64,000 nucleotides of DNA from Bacillus sp. AFS029637. Its GTDB lineage: Bacteria > Bacillota > Bacilli > Bacillales > Bacillaceae_G. Location of the stretch: assembly GCF_002584985.1 (NCBI RefSeq), contig NZ_NUPZ01000020.1, positions 1 through 64,000 of the forward strand. The letters run 5' to 3'. A program made the position numbers and the translations under genes. The stretch's first letter is position 1. Each line of letters starts with the position of its first letter. Below, in pieces: positions 55,033-63,832 of this stretch. Below the pieces are notes generated by a model that was given only the letters and a program-made list of their open reading frames with translations, had not been told where the DNA came from and made no database searches.

Positions 55033-55764
55033 CTTTTTATTACGATCCGCATAAACCTCCATCGCATCACACATAAACTGCGCTAACCCTTCGCCGAACT
55101 TATCGATATTTTTCGTGAAGCGCTCATCCGCGACGTACATTTGGCCGAGCCCTTTAAAAGCATCTAATGAATATTCTCCAAAGTTTTGCAAGTAATCGTA
55201 CCATACTTTAATAGCGTCCTGCGCCTCTTTAGAATCAGGTGCACCGTGTCTAAGCGTCGCTAAATTTCTATAAATATCATTAAATTCTTCTTGCTTCTCT
55301 TTTGACATGCCTTTCGCATATTCATTCGCTTTATCTACAGCTGTATCTCCCCATCTTTCTCGTGCTTCTTCTTCATATGGGTTATGGCTGAAATCGAATC
55401 CTTCAAATTTCTCTTTGTTCGTCATTTCAATCTCTCCTTTTGTATGCTGAATTGTTTTATCAATCGTCGCAATCACTTTATCTAACCTAGCTCGCTTTTC
55501 AAGAAGCATTTTCTTATGAAGCTGTAGTGCTCCTTCGCGATCAAATGACGGACTGATGATAATTTCTTTAATTTTCTTCAAAGGGAAGCCAAGCTCTTTA
55601 AAAAATAAAATTTGCTGCAATGTCTCTAAATTTTCATTGGAATACAGACGATATCCCGACTCTGTCGTCTCGTCTGGGGTTAACAACCCAATTTCATCGT
55701 AATGATGCAGTGTGCGCACACTAATTCCAACTAAACTAGCTACTTCTTTTATCCTCATTGTCAT
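55030..55764 (-). CDS. MerR family regulator with TipAS domain
   Basis: A 244-aa MerR activator. The N-terminal winged HTH ([17 protein letters not shown], residues 12-28) and dimerising helix lead to a C-terminal TipAS antibiotic-sensing domain ([20 protein letters not shown]). Such proteins (TipA, Mta) activate multidrug genes, often including their own. Its own promoter has the 19-base spacer typical of MerR targets. Divergent from a YhfC-family gene. Confidence 0.9.
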   Translation of the reverse strand: MTMRIKEVASLVGISVRTLHHYDEIGLLTPDETTESGYRLYSNENLETLQQILFFKELGFPLKKIKEIIISPSFDREGALQLHKKMLLEKRARLDKVIATIDKTIQHTKGEIEMTNKEKFEGFDFSHNPYEEEARERWGDTAVDKANEYAKGMSKEKQEEFNDIYRNLATLRHGAPDSKEAQDAIKVWYDYLQNFGEYSLDAFKGLGQMYVADERFTKNIDKFGEGLAQFMCDAMEVYADRNKK

Positions 55765-55786
55765 TTGTATCTCCCCCTTAGTACAT

Positions 55787-55817
55787 ACGATAAAGTATGA
55801 CGCAACGTTAGAGTCAA
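55787..55817 (-). promoter_or_regulatory. MerR-type promoter with 19-base spacer
   Basis: On the minus strand TTGACT (55812-55817), a 19-base spacer CTAACGTTGCGTCATACTT, and TATCGT (55787-55792). The long spacer and the CTCTAACGTTGCGTCA element match MerR-family operators, so the TipAS regulator probably controls itself. Confidence 0.72.
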
Positions 55818-55914
55818 TAAAAACTTCATGTTGTTTTTGAAAGATTCATCTCTCCACATTTTCCTCCATTTCATGCATAATATATATGTACATATATTAG
55901 AAAGCGGTGAAAGT

Positions 55915-56703
55915 ATGGTTTCAAATACGGTAATTGCCAGCATCACAATTCAGCTTGTGCTTTCAGTTCTGGTACCAATTATTGCGCTCGTTTATTTTCG
56001 TAAAAAATATCATATCAGTTGGAAAGTCGTTGGAGTTGGTGTCCTTATCTTTATCGGATTTACCCAAATTCTCGAAACACCTTTCCACCTATTTATGCGC
56101 GGTAATCCAGCGATAGCTCCATTTTTAGAAAACCCATTTATTTTTGCAATATACGGCGGATTAACTGCTGGTATTTTTGAAGAATTAGGACGCTTCGTTG
56201 CCTTTTACTACTTACTAAAAAAATATCAAGAATATAAAGATGGTTTCGCTTACGGAATTGGTCATGGCGGAATAGAGTCCATTTTAATCGGCGGATTCTC
56301 TGCTTTGCAAGCACTTATATTCGCGAATTCAATTAACAACGGTAGCTTCGCTCAAATGGTTGAAAAACTACCAGCAGAACAACTATCGCAATTAAACTTG
56401 ATAAAAGACATGTTAGTTGAACAACCTGCCTATTTACACCTCCTTGGTAGCCTAGAAAGAATTATGGCACTAGTACTGCAAATCGCCTTTACAATGCTTG
56501 TCTTATACGCGGTAAAACAGAAGAAGTACATCTTCCTTGTATACGCTATACTATTCCACGCATTGGTAGACTTCTTCGCGGCACTTTACCAAACAAAAAC
56601 AATCAATATCTTTGTTGCAGAAGGCATCACCCTTCTCTTCACAATTGGTGCTGTCGTTCTTATTCGCAAAATGAAAGCGAAATTAATGAGTGTGCCGCAG
56701 TAA
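55915..56703 (+). CDS. YhfC family intramembrane protease-like protein
   Basis: A 262-aa protein with about seven to eight helices. EELGRF near 94, GHGGIESI near 120 and HALVDF near 220 are conserved Glu/His positions of the YhfC/CPBP-PrsW-like metalloprotease superfamily. ATG at 55915 has AGCGGTGA upstream. Just before it lies a 16-base palindrome ATATATGTACATATAT (55881-55896). Divergent from the MerR gene, possibly its target. Confidence 0.82.
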   Translation: MVSNTVIASITIQLVLSVLVPIIALVYFRKKYHISWKVVGVGVLIFIGFTQILETPFHLFMRGNPAIAPFLENPFIFAIYGGLTAGIFEELGRFVAFYYLLKKYQEYKDGFAYGIGHGGIESILIGGFSALQALIFANSINNGSFAQMVEKLPAEQLSQLNLIKDMLVEQPAYLHLLGSLERIMALVLQIAFTMLVLYAVKQKKYIFLVYAILFHALVDFFAALYQTKTINIFVAEGITLLFTIGAVVLIRKMKAKLMSVPQ

Positions 56704-56738
56704 AAAATAACCCACCAATTGGTGGGTTATTTTTTATA
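56703..56738. terminator. bidirectional terminator
   Basis: Stem AAAATAACCCACC/GGTGGGTTATTTT with T6. Confidence 0.93.
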
Positions 56739-57170
56739 AGAATCATCACAATGATGATAACTTTTACCCGCTTGCAGCTCCCTTTTTGTTTCTGCATCTA
56801 TAACGATATATTTATGCAACTCCTCTACTTCATTTTGAGAAAAGGAAGCGAAAAAATATACTTGGCGATCTGGATGAATAAATGAATCATGCAGCACCAC
56901 TCTACTCCGACAGCCGACAGCTGTTTTTTGCTGGAAGATAAATGTCTCATCGGCCACTTCTTTAAATGATATTTTTTTCCGAACGCTGTATGCTGCATTT
57001 TTGTACTCTTTATAGATTTTCTTATCTAACTGTTCATAAAACACATCCTCACTCACAAATGGTTTATTTCGATTGCTTGGATAGTCTATTTTTGGGTTGG
57101 ATGCTGCATATGTTGTGGACAATTGCATAAGAAAACAAATAATAAATACAATACCTATTATTTTTTTCAT
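56727..57170 (-). CDS. secreted protein, unknown function
   Basis: A 147-aa protein with a signal peptide (residues 1-22, cleavage likely after TYA). The mature part is basic with two cysteines (VGCRSR and HHCDDS) that may form a disulfide. It ends with a HHCDDSYKK tail. No family recognised. The ribosome site is weak (GAGGTGT). Confidence 0.7.
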   Translation of the reverse strand: MKKIIGIVFIICFLMQLSTTYAASNPKIDYPSNRNKPFVSEDVFYEQLDKKIYKEYKNAAYSVRKKISFKEVADETFIFQQKTAVGCRSRVVLHDSFIHPDRQVYFFASFSQNEVEELHKYIVIDAETKRELQAGKSYHHCDDSYKK

Positions 57171-57301
57171 AATGACACCTCATTTTTTTATCCACATTAC
57201 TTTTCCACATATTCAGATCACTATGCCCTTTCCGAGAAAAAGGAATATTTTCCACTTTTGTCGAAGTATATAAGCGTCAACTTGAAAGATGGGGATGAAT
57301 T

Positions 57302-57856
57302 ATGAAAAAAATTATTGTAATACGACATTGTTCCGCAACTGGCCAAGAACGTGATGCCGAATTAACGAACGTAGGAAGAGAACAAGCAAACAGCCTTGCT
57401 ACATTCCTCTTAGAAAATCATCTACAAATAAATCATATTATTTCAAGCCCATTTGTCCGAGCTATCGATTCCATTCGGCCCTATGCGCTTCAAGCTAATT
57501 TATCTATCCACGAAGATGAGCGACTAGCTGAGCGCATATTAAGCAACGTTCCAATGGATGATTGGATGCAAAAATTAGAATCTACTTTTACAAACATAGA
57601 TATTTCCTTTTCAGGCGGAGAGTCAACAAAACAAGCAACAGACCGTGCCATATCGCTTATCCAAGACGTTTTAAAACTAGAGCATGACACAACAGTACTC
57701 GTTACACATGGCAACTTACTTACATTAATTTTAAAGCACTTTGATCCTTCCATTGGCTTTCATGAATGGAAAACTTTAACCAATCCTGATATGTACGAAA
57801 TTACATTAGATGAACAATCGATTATAAAACGATTATGGGAAGTACCATCCAAGTAA
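57302..57856 (+). CDS. histidine phosphatase family protein
   Basis: A 184-aa phosphoglycerate-mutase-fold phosphatase. The catalytic RH motif is RHCSATGQ near residue 8 (usual RHG, here with Cys). SSPFVRAIDS supplies the second Arg, and VTHGNLL near 140 the second His. Substrate unknown. ATG has GGGGATG upstream. Confidence 0.87.
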   Translation: MKKIIVIRHCSATGQERDAELTNVGREQANSLATFLLENHLQINHIISSPFVRAIDSIRPYALQANLSIHEDERLAERILSNVPMDDWMQKLESTFTNIDISFSGGESTKQATDRAISLIQDVLKLEHDTTVLVTHGNLLTLILKHFDPSIGFHEWKTLTNPDMYEITLDEQSIIKRLWEVPSK

Positions 57857-57930
57857 TATCCCTTTCCAAAACATTCAGTTGACGCCGCGAGAAGAGACTG
57901 TACTAACAATAGAAAGGGGTATCATTCCAT

Positions 57931-58410
57931 ATGTACGAAGACGTACTTGCTTTACTACATAAAACAAATGTTTCTTATGAGAAGTTTGAACACGAGCCAG
58001 TACTCGATTATGAAACAGATCGTATCGTGCGTGAAAGGCTTGGCTTACGAGGTACTCCAAGTAAAAGTTTATTTTTAAAATCAAAATCCGGGGCATATTA
58101 CGTATTTTTCACTTTAGAAGGCACTCGGCTTAACCGAGGAGAGATGAAAGAAATAACTGGCGAGCACTTATCGCTCTATTCTCCTGATGAATTAAGAATG
58201 GAAATGGGCTGTACTCCAGGATGTGTAGCTCCTTTCGGTTATTCACAAGATGTGACAATTATTGTGGACAGTTCCATTTATACGTACGATAAAATTTTAA
58301 TTACACCTGGTGTACCTGAATTTACGATTGAATTATCCACAGAGGAATTAAAAAAGATTTTATTAACATGCCCAAATACCGTTTTAGAGTACAAACAAAA
58401 AGAGAGCTAA
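57931..58410 (+). CDS. YbaK/EbsC-type aminoacyl-tRNA deacylase
   Basis: A 159-aa YbaK/ProRS-INS domain protein: FEHEPVLDYETDRIVRERLG, KSLFLKSKSGAYYVFF (with the family Lys) and CTPGCVAPFGY. Such proteins free mischarged tRNA (for example Cys- or Ala-tRNA-Pro). Its last codons form the first arm of a terminator. ATG follows AAAGGGG. Confidence 0.87.
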   Translation: MYEDVLALLHKTNVSYEKFEHEPVLDYETDRIVRERLGLRGTPSKSLFLKSKSGAYYVFFTLEGTRLNRGEMKEITGEHLSLYSPDELRMEMGCTPGCVAPFGYSQDVTIIVDSSIYTYDKILITPGVPEFTIELSTEELKKILLTCPNTVLEYKQKES

Positions 58411-58430
58411 TGATTAGCTCTCTTTTTTCA
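58397..58430. terminator. bidirectional terminator between YbaK-like gene and lipA
   Basis: Stem AAAGAGAGCTA/TAGCTCTCTTT with T6; overlaps the upstream stop codon. Confidence 0.93.
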
Positions 58431-59327
58431 TTATTTCGCTTCTGCTGTGTTTTCTTTTGCAGAACGTACTTGCTCGTCCGCATGGTAAGAAGAACGCACA
58501 AGTGGGCCAGCTTCACAGTGGCTAAATCCTTTGCTAAGTGCAATTTCTTTTAGCTCTGCAAACTCTGCTGGTGGGTAATATTTAAGAACTGGTAAATGCT
58601 TCTTAGACGGTTGTAGGTATTGTCCAAGAGTTAAAATATCCACATTGTTTGCACGTAAGTCATCCATTGCTTCAATTAAATCTTCTCTTGTTTCACCTAA
58701 GCCCACCATAATGCTCGATTTAGTTGGAATATCAGGCTGCATTTCTTTTGCTCGACGTAAAAACTCTAATGAACGGTCATACTTTGCTCTAGCGCGAACT
58801 CGGTCAGATAATCGACGTACTGTTTCAATGTTATGGTTCAAAATATCTGGTTTTGCATCCATTAACATTTTTAAGTTTTCTTCTACTCCACCCATATCAG
58901 ATGGTAATACTTCGATAGACGTAAATGGATTTTTACGACGTACAGCGCGTACTGTTTCAGCAAAAACAGCTGCTCCGCCGTCCTTTAAATCATCACGTGC
59001 AACCGCTGTTATAACAACGTGCTTTAAGCCCATTTGTACAACAGAATCTGCTACGCGTTCTGGCTCTTGTAAATCAAGCTCATTTGGTAAGCCTGTTTTA
59101 ACCGCACAGAAACGACAAGCACGTGTACAAACCGCACCTAAAATCATAAATGTTGCTGTTTTCCTTACAGCCCAGCATTCATGAATATTTGGACATTTAG
59201 CTTCTTCACAAACGGTATGAAGATTTTTAGAACGCATCATTTTCTTTAAGCCTGTATAGTTTTCATTCGTGTTTAACTTAATTTTCAACCATTCGGGCTT
59301 GCGCTTATATTCTGTTTGTTTTGTCAT
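58431..59327 (-). CDS. lipA: lipoyl synthase
   Basis: Radical SAM enzyme that inserts two sulfurs into octanoyl groups to make lipoate. The auxiliary cluster is bound by [12 protein letters not shown] (near residues 40-51) and the radical SAM cluster by CTRACRFC (near 66-73). GLGETREDL and [11 protein letters not shown] end the fold. 298 aa. ATG at 59325-59327 follows GGAGTTGA. The auxiliary cluster is consumed in each turnover, which ties it to the nearby Fe-S genes. Confidence 0.97.
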   Translation of the reverse strand: MTKQTEYKRKPEWLKIKLNTNENYTGLKKMMRSKNLHTVCEEAKCPNIHECWAVRKTATFMILGAVCTRACRFCAVKTGLPNELDLQEPERVADSVVQMGLKHVVITAVARDDLKDGGAAVFAETVRAVRRKNPFTSIEVLPSDMGGVEENLKMLMDAKPDILNHNIETVRRLSDRVRARAKYDRSLEFLRRAKEMQPDIPTKSSIMVGLGETREDLIEAMDDLRANNVDILTLGQYLQPSKKHLPVLKYYPPAEFAELKEIALSKGFSHCEAGPLVRSSYHADEQVRSAKENTAEAK

Positions 59328-59516
59328 GGTTATCAACTCCGCACAATATGAAATAGTTTACCGTGTTCGCTTCTTTCAATGTAACATATCTATTCTAACG
59401 TATGAAAGCGATTTGCTCAAATGAAGATTCTAAGATTTTTTCCAATCGTTCCCTATAATGAAATACTCCGTATATCCCACACTAAAAAGAGTGATGTTGC
59501 GAAAGGAGTCTATTTC

Positions 59517-60497
59517 ATGCTTCGAAAAATTTCTCTTTTGCTTTCGATTTGTTTTCTTCTTCACCAAAACATCGCTTACGGTGAAGATAATCAGCAAAGC
59601 ATATACGAAAAGCGCATGGCACTCTATAAAGAAACCGAGCAATCTTCAGGCATTCCGTGGTATTACTTAGCTGCAATGGATCAATATGAAAGAAATATAC
59701 GGAGCGTAAGAAAAGATATTCCGAAAAAACCAGATGCCATCATTTCCCTTTATTTCAAACCAGAAATATGGGCTGGACCTGTTAATAGTAACGATACTCT
59801 CCCCCATACAATTTCTCTATTTGGCGGGTTAGGTTTAGATGGTGACAAAGATGGATTTGCAAATCCAAATAGCGATCGTGATCTTCTGCAAACTGCAGCG
59901 ACCATTTTAAAGAAGCAAGGAACGTCAGAAGACCGTATAAAAATTATGCTTTGGGAATATTATAGACGTGCGAAAACAGTTGATTTAATTACCGAATACG
60001 CCCAAATTTATAAACAGTATGGACGTATTAACTTAGAAGGAAATGCCTTCCCTCTTCCGATTCGTAGTGATCATAGCTACCGGAGTACATTTGGCGCTGG
60101 AAGAAGTTTTGGCGGCAGAAGGATTCATGAAGGAACAGATATTTTTGCCCGATATGGCGTACCAGTTAGATCTACTTGCTATGGCATTATTGAAACGAAA
60201 GGCTGGAATCGTCTTGGTGGATGGCGCATCGGCATTCGCGACCTTCATAATAATTACCATTATTACGCTCACTTAGGTGGGTTCTCAAAAGAAATACAGC
60301 TTGGACAAATTGTCGAGCCAGGAAAAGTAATCGGATTTGTTGGCAGCACTGGATACGGTCCTCCTGGCACAGCTGGAAAATTCCCGCCCCACTTACATTT
60401 CGGCATGTATAAAGACAATGGTTATACAGAATGGGCTTTCGATCCATATATGCATTTAAGTCTGTGGGAACGAAAAGAACGAGCGAATACAAAATGA
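59517..60497 (+). CDS. lytH: spore cortex L-Ala-D-Glu endopeptidase LytH
   Basis: A 326-aa M23/LytM peptidase with an N-terminal signal/anchor helix (residues 1-23), a helical lysozyme-like linker domain (GIPWYYLAAMDQYERNIRS, GGLGLDGDKDG) and a C-terminal metallopeptidase (HEGTDIFA; HLHFGMY). In B. subtilis LytH (YunA) trims stem peptides to single L-Ala in the cortex under sigma-K. ATG at 59517 follows AAAGGAG; 32 upstream in-frame codons lack a site. Confidence 0.93.
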   Translation: MLRKISLLLSICFLLHQNIAYGEDNQQSIYEKRMALYKETEQSSGIPWYYLAAMDQYERNIRSVRKDIPKKPDAIISLYFKPEIWAGPVNSNDTLPHTISLFGGLGLDGDKDGFANPNSDRDLLQTAATILKKQGTSEDRIKIMLWEYYRRAKTVDLITEYAQIYKQYGRINLEGNAFPLPIRSDHSYRSTFGAGRSFGGRRIHEGTDIFARYGVPVRSTCYGIIETKGWNRLGGWRIGIRDLHNNYHYYAHLGGFSKEIQLGQIVEPGKVIGFVGSTGYGPPGTAGKFPPHLHFGMYKDNGYTEWAFDPYMHLSLWERKERANTK

Positions 60498-60528
60498 TAA
60501 CCGTAGCATATTGCTACGGTTATTTTTT
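60496..60528. terminator. bidirectional terminator lytH/yunB
   Basis: Stem ATAACCGTAGCA/TGCTACGGTTAT with T6; overlaps the lytH stop. Confidence 0.93.
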
Positions 60529-60535
60529 ATATGCA

Positions 60536-61267
60536 CTAACTATCTGTTTTCTTCTTATCAGGTACAACAACACTTCCGCTTCCGTAATAAGTAGGTACTT
60601 CTCCTTGGACGATACGCGTTGCAATTGGGACATCTTTCTTCACCGTTATTTCTTTCGTATGAAATGGAATAATCACTTGCAATGTTACTTCCATCTCCAT
60701 AACAATTTGAATGGCTGTCGTATTAATCCCATGTGGCTCAATTTTTTGTTTAATATCCGTATTCACATGACCAATTGTAGTGAAATCAATAGGAATATCT
60801 GGTCCTATATTTCCAAGAAGCGCATTATCCGTTACACGCCCAAAAGGAATCGACATCGTTGCCCCGTTTTTTTCAGAAAGCCCTAGCTCCTTCAAATTCC
60901 CTTGCTCTACTTGCTGTAAATATTTTTCTATGTATGTGGTCGTTGATGTTACGATTTCATTTACTTGCTTTGTATTTAAATTAATTGTGGATACTTTCCC
61001 GTTTTTATCATTTTGTACTTTCATTAATGAATCGACATCGAATCCTTCATCAATCCTGTCTTTTACCGCCTTCGTCATAACCGCTGTTGCCATTTTATGC
61101 GTCTCTACTTCCCCATATTTAAGTAAGGTCGGCTGAATACTACTATTTACAATCCATAATCCTTGCACAAGTAATATGACAAAAAGAATAAACGACATAA
61201 GCAGTATGTACCGAAAGGAAATAGGCCCCCTTCGAAACCGCGAATTTCTCAAGCGAAATATACTCAT
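60536..61267 (-). CDS. yunB: sporulation protein YunB
   Basis: A 243-aa membrane-anchored protein with one N-terminal helix (residues 20-43) and an extracytoplasmic YunB domain (IPFGRVTDNALLGNIGPDIP; MEMEVTLQVIIPF). The domain is related to spore-specific SpoIIR/YunB families. Known as sigma-E controlled in B. subtilis. ATG follows AAGGAGG. Confidence 0.92.
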   Translation of the reverse strand: MSIFRLRNSRFRRGPISFRYILLMSFILFVILLVQGLWIVNSSIQPTLLKYGEVETHKMATAVMTKAVKDRIDEGFDVDSLMKVQNDKNGKVSTINLNTKQVNEIVTSTTTYIEKYLQQVEQGNLKELGLSEKNGATMSIPFGRVTDNALLGNIGPDIPIDFTTIGHVNTDIKQKIEPHGINTTAIQIVMEMEVTLQVIIPFHTKEITVKKDVPIATRIVQGEVPTYYGSGSVVVPDKKKTDS

Positions 61268-61321
61268 AAAAAAACCTCCTTCTTATATCATTTCTATGCA
61301 AGAAGGAGGGACGATATATGC

Positions 61322-61624
61322 TTATCTCATTTTTAATAATGCTTCTTTTCCAATCGTTCCTACTGGAATACCTAACGCTTCAGCTCCAGTCGTTACCGAT
61401 TCTAACGGTGCTTCAAGAAGTTGTTCAATCGTTCTTACGCCAACCGCACGGCCAGCAATAATTCCTCGATCTCCTAACTTCTCATTTAAAAGACCTACAT
61501 CTAATGCACCGCACATAATATATCCTTTATCGCTCATTACAGCTAGCAAATTTGTCTTTGGAAGTTTGACGCTAACGGCAATAAACGTATAGTTATCAAT
61601 TATAATAGGCTCTACATTAACCAT
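61322..61624 (-). CDS. yunC: DUF1805 protein YunC
   Basis: A 100-aa protein of the DUF1805/YunC family (KTNLLAVMSDKGYIMCGALDV, GRAVGVRTIEQLLEAPLESV). Function unknown; paired with yunB and yunD as in B. subtilis. ATG is seven bases from GAGAGGAGT. Confidence 0.9.
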   Translation of the reverse strand: MVNVEPIIIDNYTFIAVSVKLPKTNLLAVMSDKGYIMCGALDVGLLNEKLGDRGIIAGRAVGVRTIEQLLEAPLESVTTGAEALGIPVGTIGKEALLKMR

Positions 61625-61689
61625 AGTTCACACTCCTCTCTTTCTTATCTGTATGACAAGAGAAAAATGAGTGTTACAAGTTAACTAGC

Positions 61690-63105
61690 CTATAGTTTGA
61701 CGGAAGATGTATGAGTTATTAACATGTCTGTTAACACATCTCTAAGTAGTTCTGGCATATAATATTGTTTGTCAGAAAGTGTGGATAGCTCTGGGTATAA
61801 GTATCCAAATGTAAACATATCAATCGTTCCTACCGTATATATACGATCTAACTCCAGCGATTCTCCGTTAACCAATACATCTTCGAGTAAAATTTTATTC
61901 CCAGGAATCGTGTCTGGAATGACTTCTACACCAGCGTAAATCATTTTCCCCATTACTTTCCCGCGAAATCCGAATCCTTTCACCTCAAGATTCTCCATAT
62001 TCGGGCGGCGTGCTTTCAAAATAACTTCCCTTAACGTTTTCCCCGGCACTTTTAATAAACATGGATTAATTGGATGTGGACAAATTCTGTGAATGTCTCC
62101 GCGTGTCACAACACCTTCATTTAATCCTTCAAGAAGTACACCAGCGTTCACCATTCCAATCTCTGCACCGCACCACGTTTTCAGCGCACTTGCTAACATG
62201 TGCGAAAACGTCGTCTCATGAAACCAATCGACCGGTAATGATTCTTTTAAATGAACGACAGGCTCTGCCATAATATGTTTACTCTCTTCCTGCAGCGCTT
62301 CAATTGTGGATAACGGTTCACTATAAGCACCTAACCGTTCTGTCTTAATCGCTCTACCATCTTTCTTCAACAGCTTCTTCGTCTCTTTATCCACAGTAAG
62401 CTGAACGTGTCCAACGTAACGTCCCCACTTTTCACAACAACAAAGCAAAGTATTATTCACAAGAACGCCTCGCTCAAATAAATGATGCGTATGCGCCCCT
62501 AAAATAACATCTATATCATAATGCTCCGCCATATACTCATCCATACTTTTTCCAAGGTGAGATAGGACAACAGTAACATGCGCCTCATCTTTCACTTCTT
62601 CTAAAATGGATTCTAAATGCTCGATTGGATCTTCAATGTGCCAGTCTAACATTTGATAAAACTCTGGATACGCTACCGTTAATCCAATAAAGGCAATCGT
62701 AATCCCATCTGTCGTTGTATGCAATTTATAAGGCTGCGCCCACCCAGGACGTACCCCTTCTTTTTCAAATAAATTCGCTACAAGCACCTCAAACCCAGCA
62801 TCATCATATAGACGATTCAAATGCTCCTTCGCTAACGTAATTCCTTCGTTATTTCCAATCGTTACATAGTCATATAACGCCTCATTTAAAAGCTTCGTAT
62901 TTCCAAGCCCATTTGTCGCTTCCGAAATACTATGAAAACGATCCACATGATCGCCAATATCTACAGTTAAAACAGTCTCCCCCGCTTCCTGTCTTCGCTT
63001 TTTCTCCCCTTGTACAAACCGAGAAATTTGCGGCCAATTTTCAAAATGACTATGTATATCGTTTGTATGATAAAGGTGGATGATTGTTTCTTTATTTATA
63101 TTCAG
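61690..63105 (-). CDS. yunD: metallophosphoesterase / 5'-nucleotidase family protein YunD
   Basis: A 471-aa cytosolic 5'-nucleotidase-like protein: metal motif YHTNDIHSHFEN (near residue 12), GDHVDRFH, GNNEG and GAHTHH, then a C-terminal nucleotide-binding domain. Homology clearly extends upstream of the first ATG/GTG/TTG in frame. The only start with a ribosome site is CTG at 63103-63105, eight bases after AGGAGG; an in-frame stop lies six codons upstream. A GTG at 62946 would delete the catalytic N-terminus. Acts on nucleotide- or UDP-sugar-type phosphates by family. Confidence 0.88.
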   Translation of the reverse strand: MNINKETIIHLYHTNDIHSHFENWPQISRFVQGEKKRRQEAGETVLTVDIGDHVDRFHSISEATNGLGNTKLLNEALYDYVTIGNNEGITLAKEHLNRLYDDAGFEVLVANLFEKEGVRPGWAQPYKLHTTTDGITIAFIGLTVAYPEFYQMLDWHIEDPIEHLESILEEVKDEAHVTVVLSHLGKSMDEYMAEHYDIDVILGAHTHHLFERGVLVNNTLLCCCEKWGRYVGHVQLTVDKETKKLLKKDGRAIKTERLGAYSEPLSTIEALQEESKHIMAEPVVHLKESLPVDWFHETTFSHMLASALKTWCGAEIGMVNAGVLLEGLNEGVVTRGDIHRICPHPINPCLLKVPGKTLREVILKARRPNMENLEVKGFGFRGKVMGKMIYAGVEVIPDTIPGNKILLEDVLVNGESLELDRIYTVGTIDMFTFGYLYPELSTLSDKQYYMPELLRDVLTDMLITHTSSVKL

Positions 63106-63316
63106 AGAAAAAACCTCCTCTCAGTTCCTTACTGCCATTTACGCTATACGTACGCAATAATCCTGTAAATACTTTTCGTCTTTTCTTGCTATTTTACATT
63201 GTACTCGCATTATGAGAAAAAGCAAAAGATTGCCCTTTTCATGCGAAAAACTTTATATTACTTTTTCTAGTTTGAGGAGATTTTCTGTGGAATGATTGTA
63301 GCTAGAGGAGAGGTTT

Positions 63317-63340
63317 GGGATTTGGGATTGGGGATTGGGG
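63317..63340 (+). repeat. G-quadruplex-like heptamer repeat
   Basis: Four G-runs (63317-63319, 63324-63326, 63330-63333, 63337-63340) separated by ATTT, ATT and ATT; repeats of GGGATTK in an A/T-rich context. Confidence 0.75.
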
Positions 63341-63410
63341 ATTTGTCAGTATCTTTGCCTCACTTACCTGCTTTTCGTATAGTTGCCGGGTATACAGTCC
63401 TCTCTGCCAT

Positions 63411-63524
63411 GTCGTAATTTGTTGGTAAATCGATATTCCTTGTCGAAACGTCGATATATTAAAATAATCGCTGATATATTCCAAGTTATGGTCGATATAT
63501 TTGAAAAATCGCTGATATATTTAA
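63411..63524 (-). repeat. inverted copy of the 41-bp TATCG repeat
   Basis: Read on the minus strand it has two AATATATCAGCGATT units 41 bases apart, then CGACAAGGAATATCGATTTA as at 41641-41660. Confidence 0.8.
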
Positions 63525-63582
63525 CCGAACACCCACCTGGGTATCCCGTCTCAGCCTAAACTGATCTCAACCAAGCAGAACA

Positions 63583-63614
63583 CAAAAAAAGCGCCCTGCA
63601 CAGCAGGGCGCTTT
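63583..63614 (-). terminator. terminator of the suf operon
   Basis: On the minus strand AGCGCCCTG/CAGGGCGCT with T8. Confidence 0.92.
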
Positions 63615-63628
63615 CTTCATACATATAT

Positions 63629-63824
63629 TATCCAGTTCCAGCGGCTAGAATGTTCGGTGGCTTCACTTCTTCCCCCTCACATTCTGAACGAGCCGCTTCC
63701 ACTTTAAATATTGTCCAGCTTCGCCTCCTAGACCCTCATGTCTAAGAACCTTCCGCACCAGAAGATAAAAAGCATCTTCTGTGCGAAAGAACCTTAGCCA
63801 ACGGGTCTGAACAGTCGGCTCCGC
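63629..63824 (-). repeat. structured dispersed repeat, two units
   Basis: Read on the minus strand, the second unit runs from AAGTGGAAGCGGCTCGTTCA to TAGCCGCTGGAACTGGAT with pairing ends, as at 45088-45201. The first unit (GCGGAGCCGACTGTTCAGAC onward) has an inner CGCACAGAAGAT/ATCTTCTGGTGCG hairpin. It separates sufB from its terminator. Confidence 0.72.
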
Positions 63825-63832
63825 ATTTCTAT

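Larger units (their letters stand above)
63106..63582. other. non-coding stretch with G-rich run and repeat copy
   Basis: No gene with a ribosome site. It contains the leader of yunD, a G-quadruplex-like run (63317-63340) and an inverted copy of the 41-bp repeat family (63411-63524). Confidence 0.7.

Noticed and set aside
58645-59184. 179-codon plus-strand frame inside lipA
   Set aside because: Fully antisense to a well-supported gene with no ribosome site or family signature.
62946-62948. GTG at 62946 as the yunD start
   Set aside because: It would remove the first metal-binding motif, which is clearly encoded upstream in the same frame.
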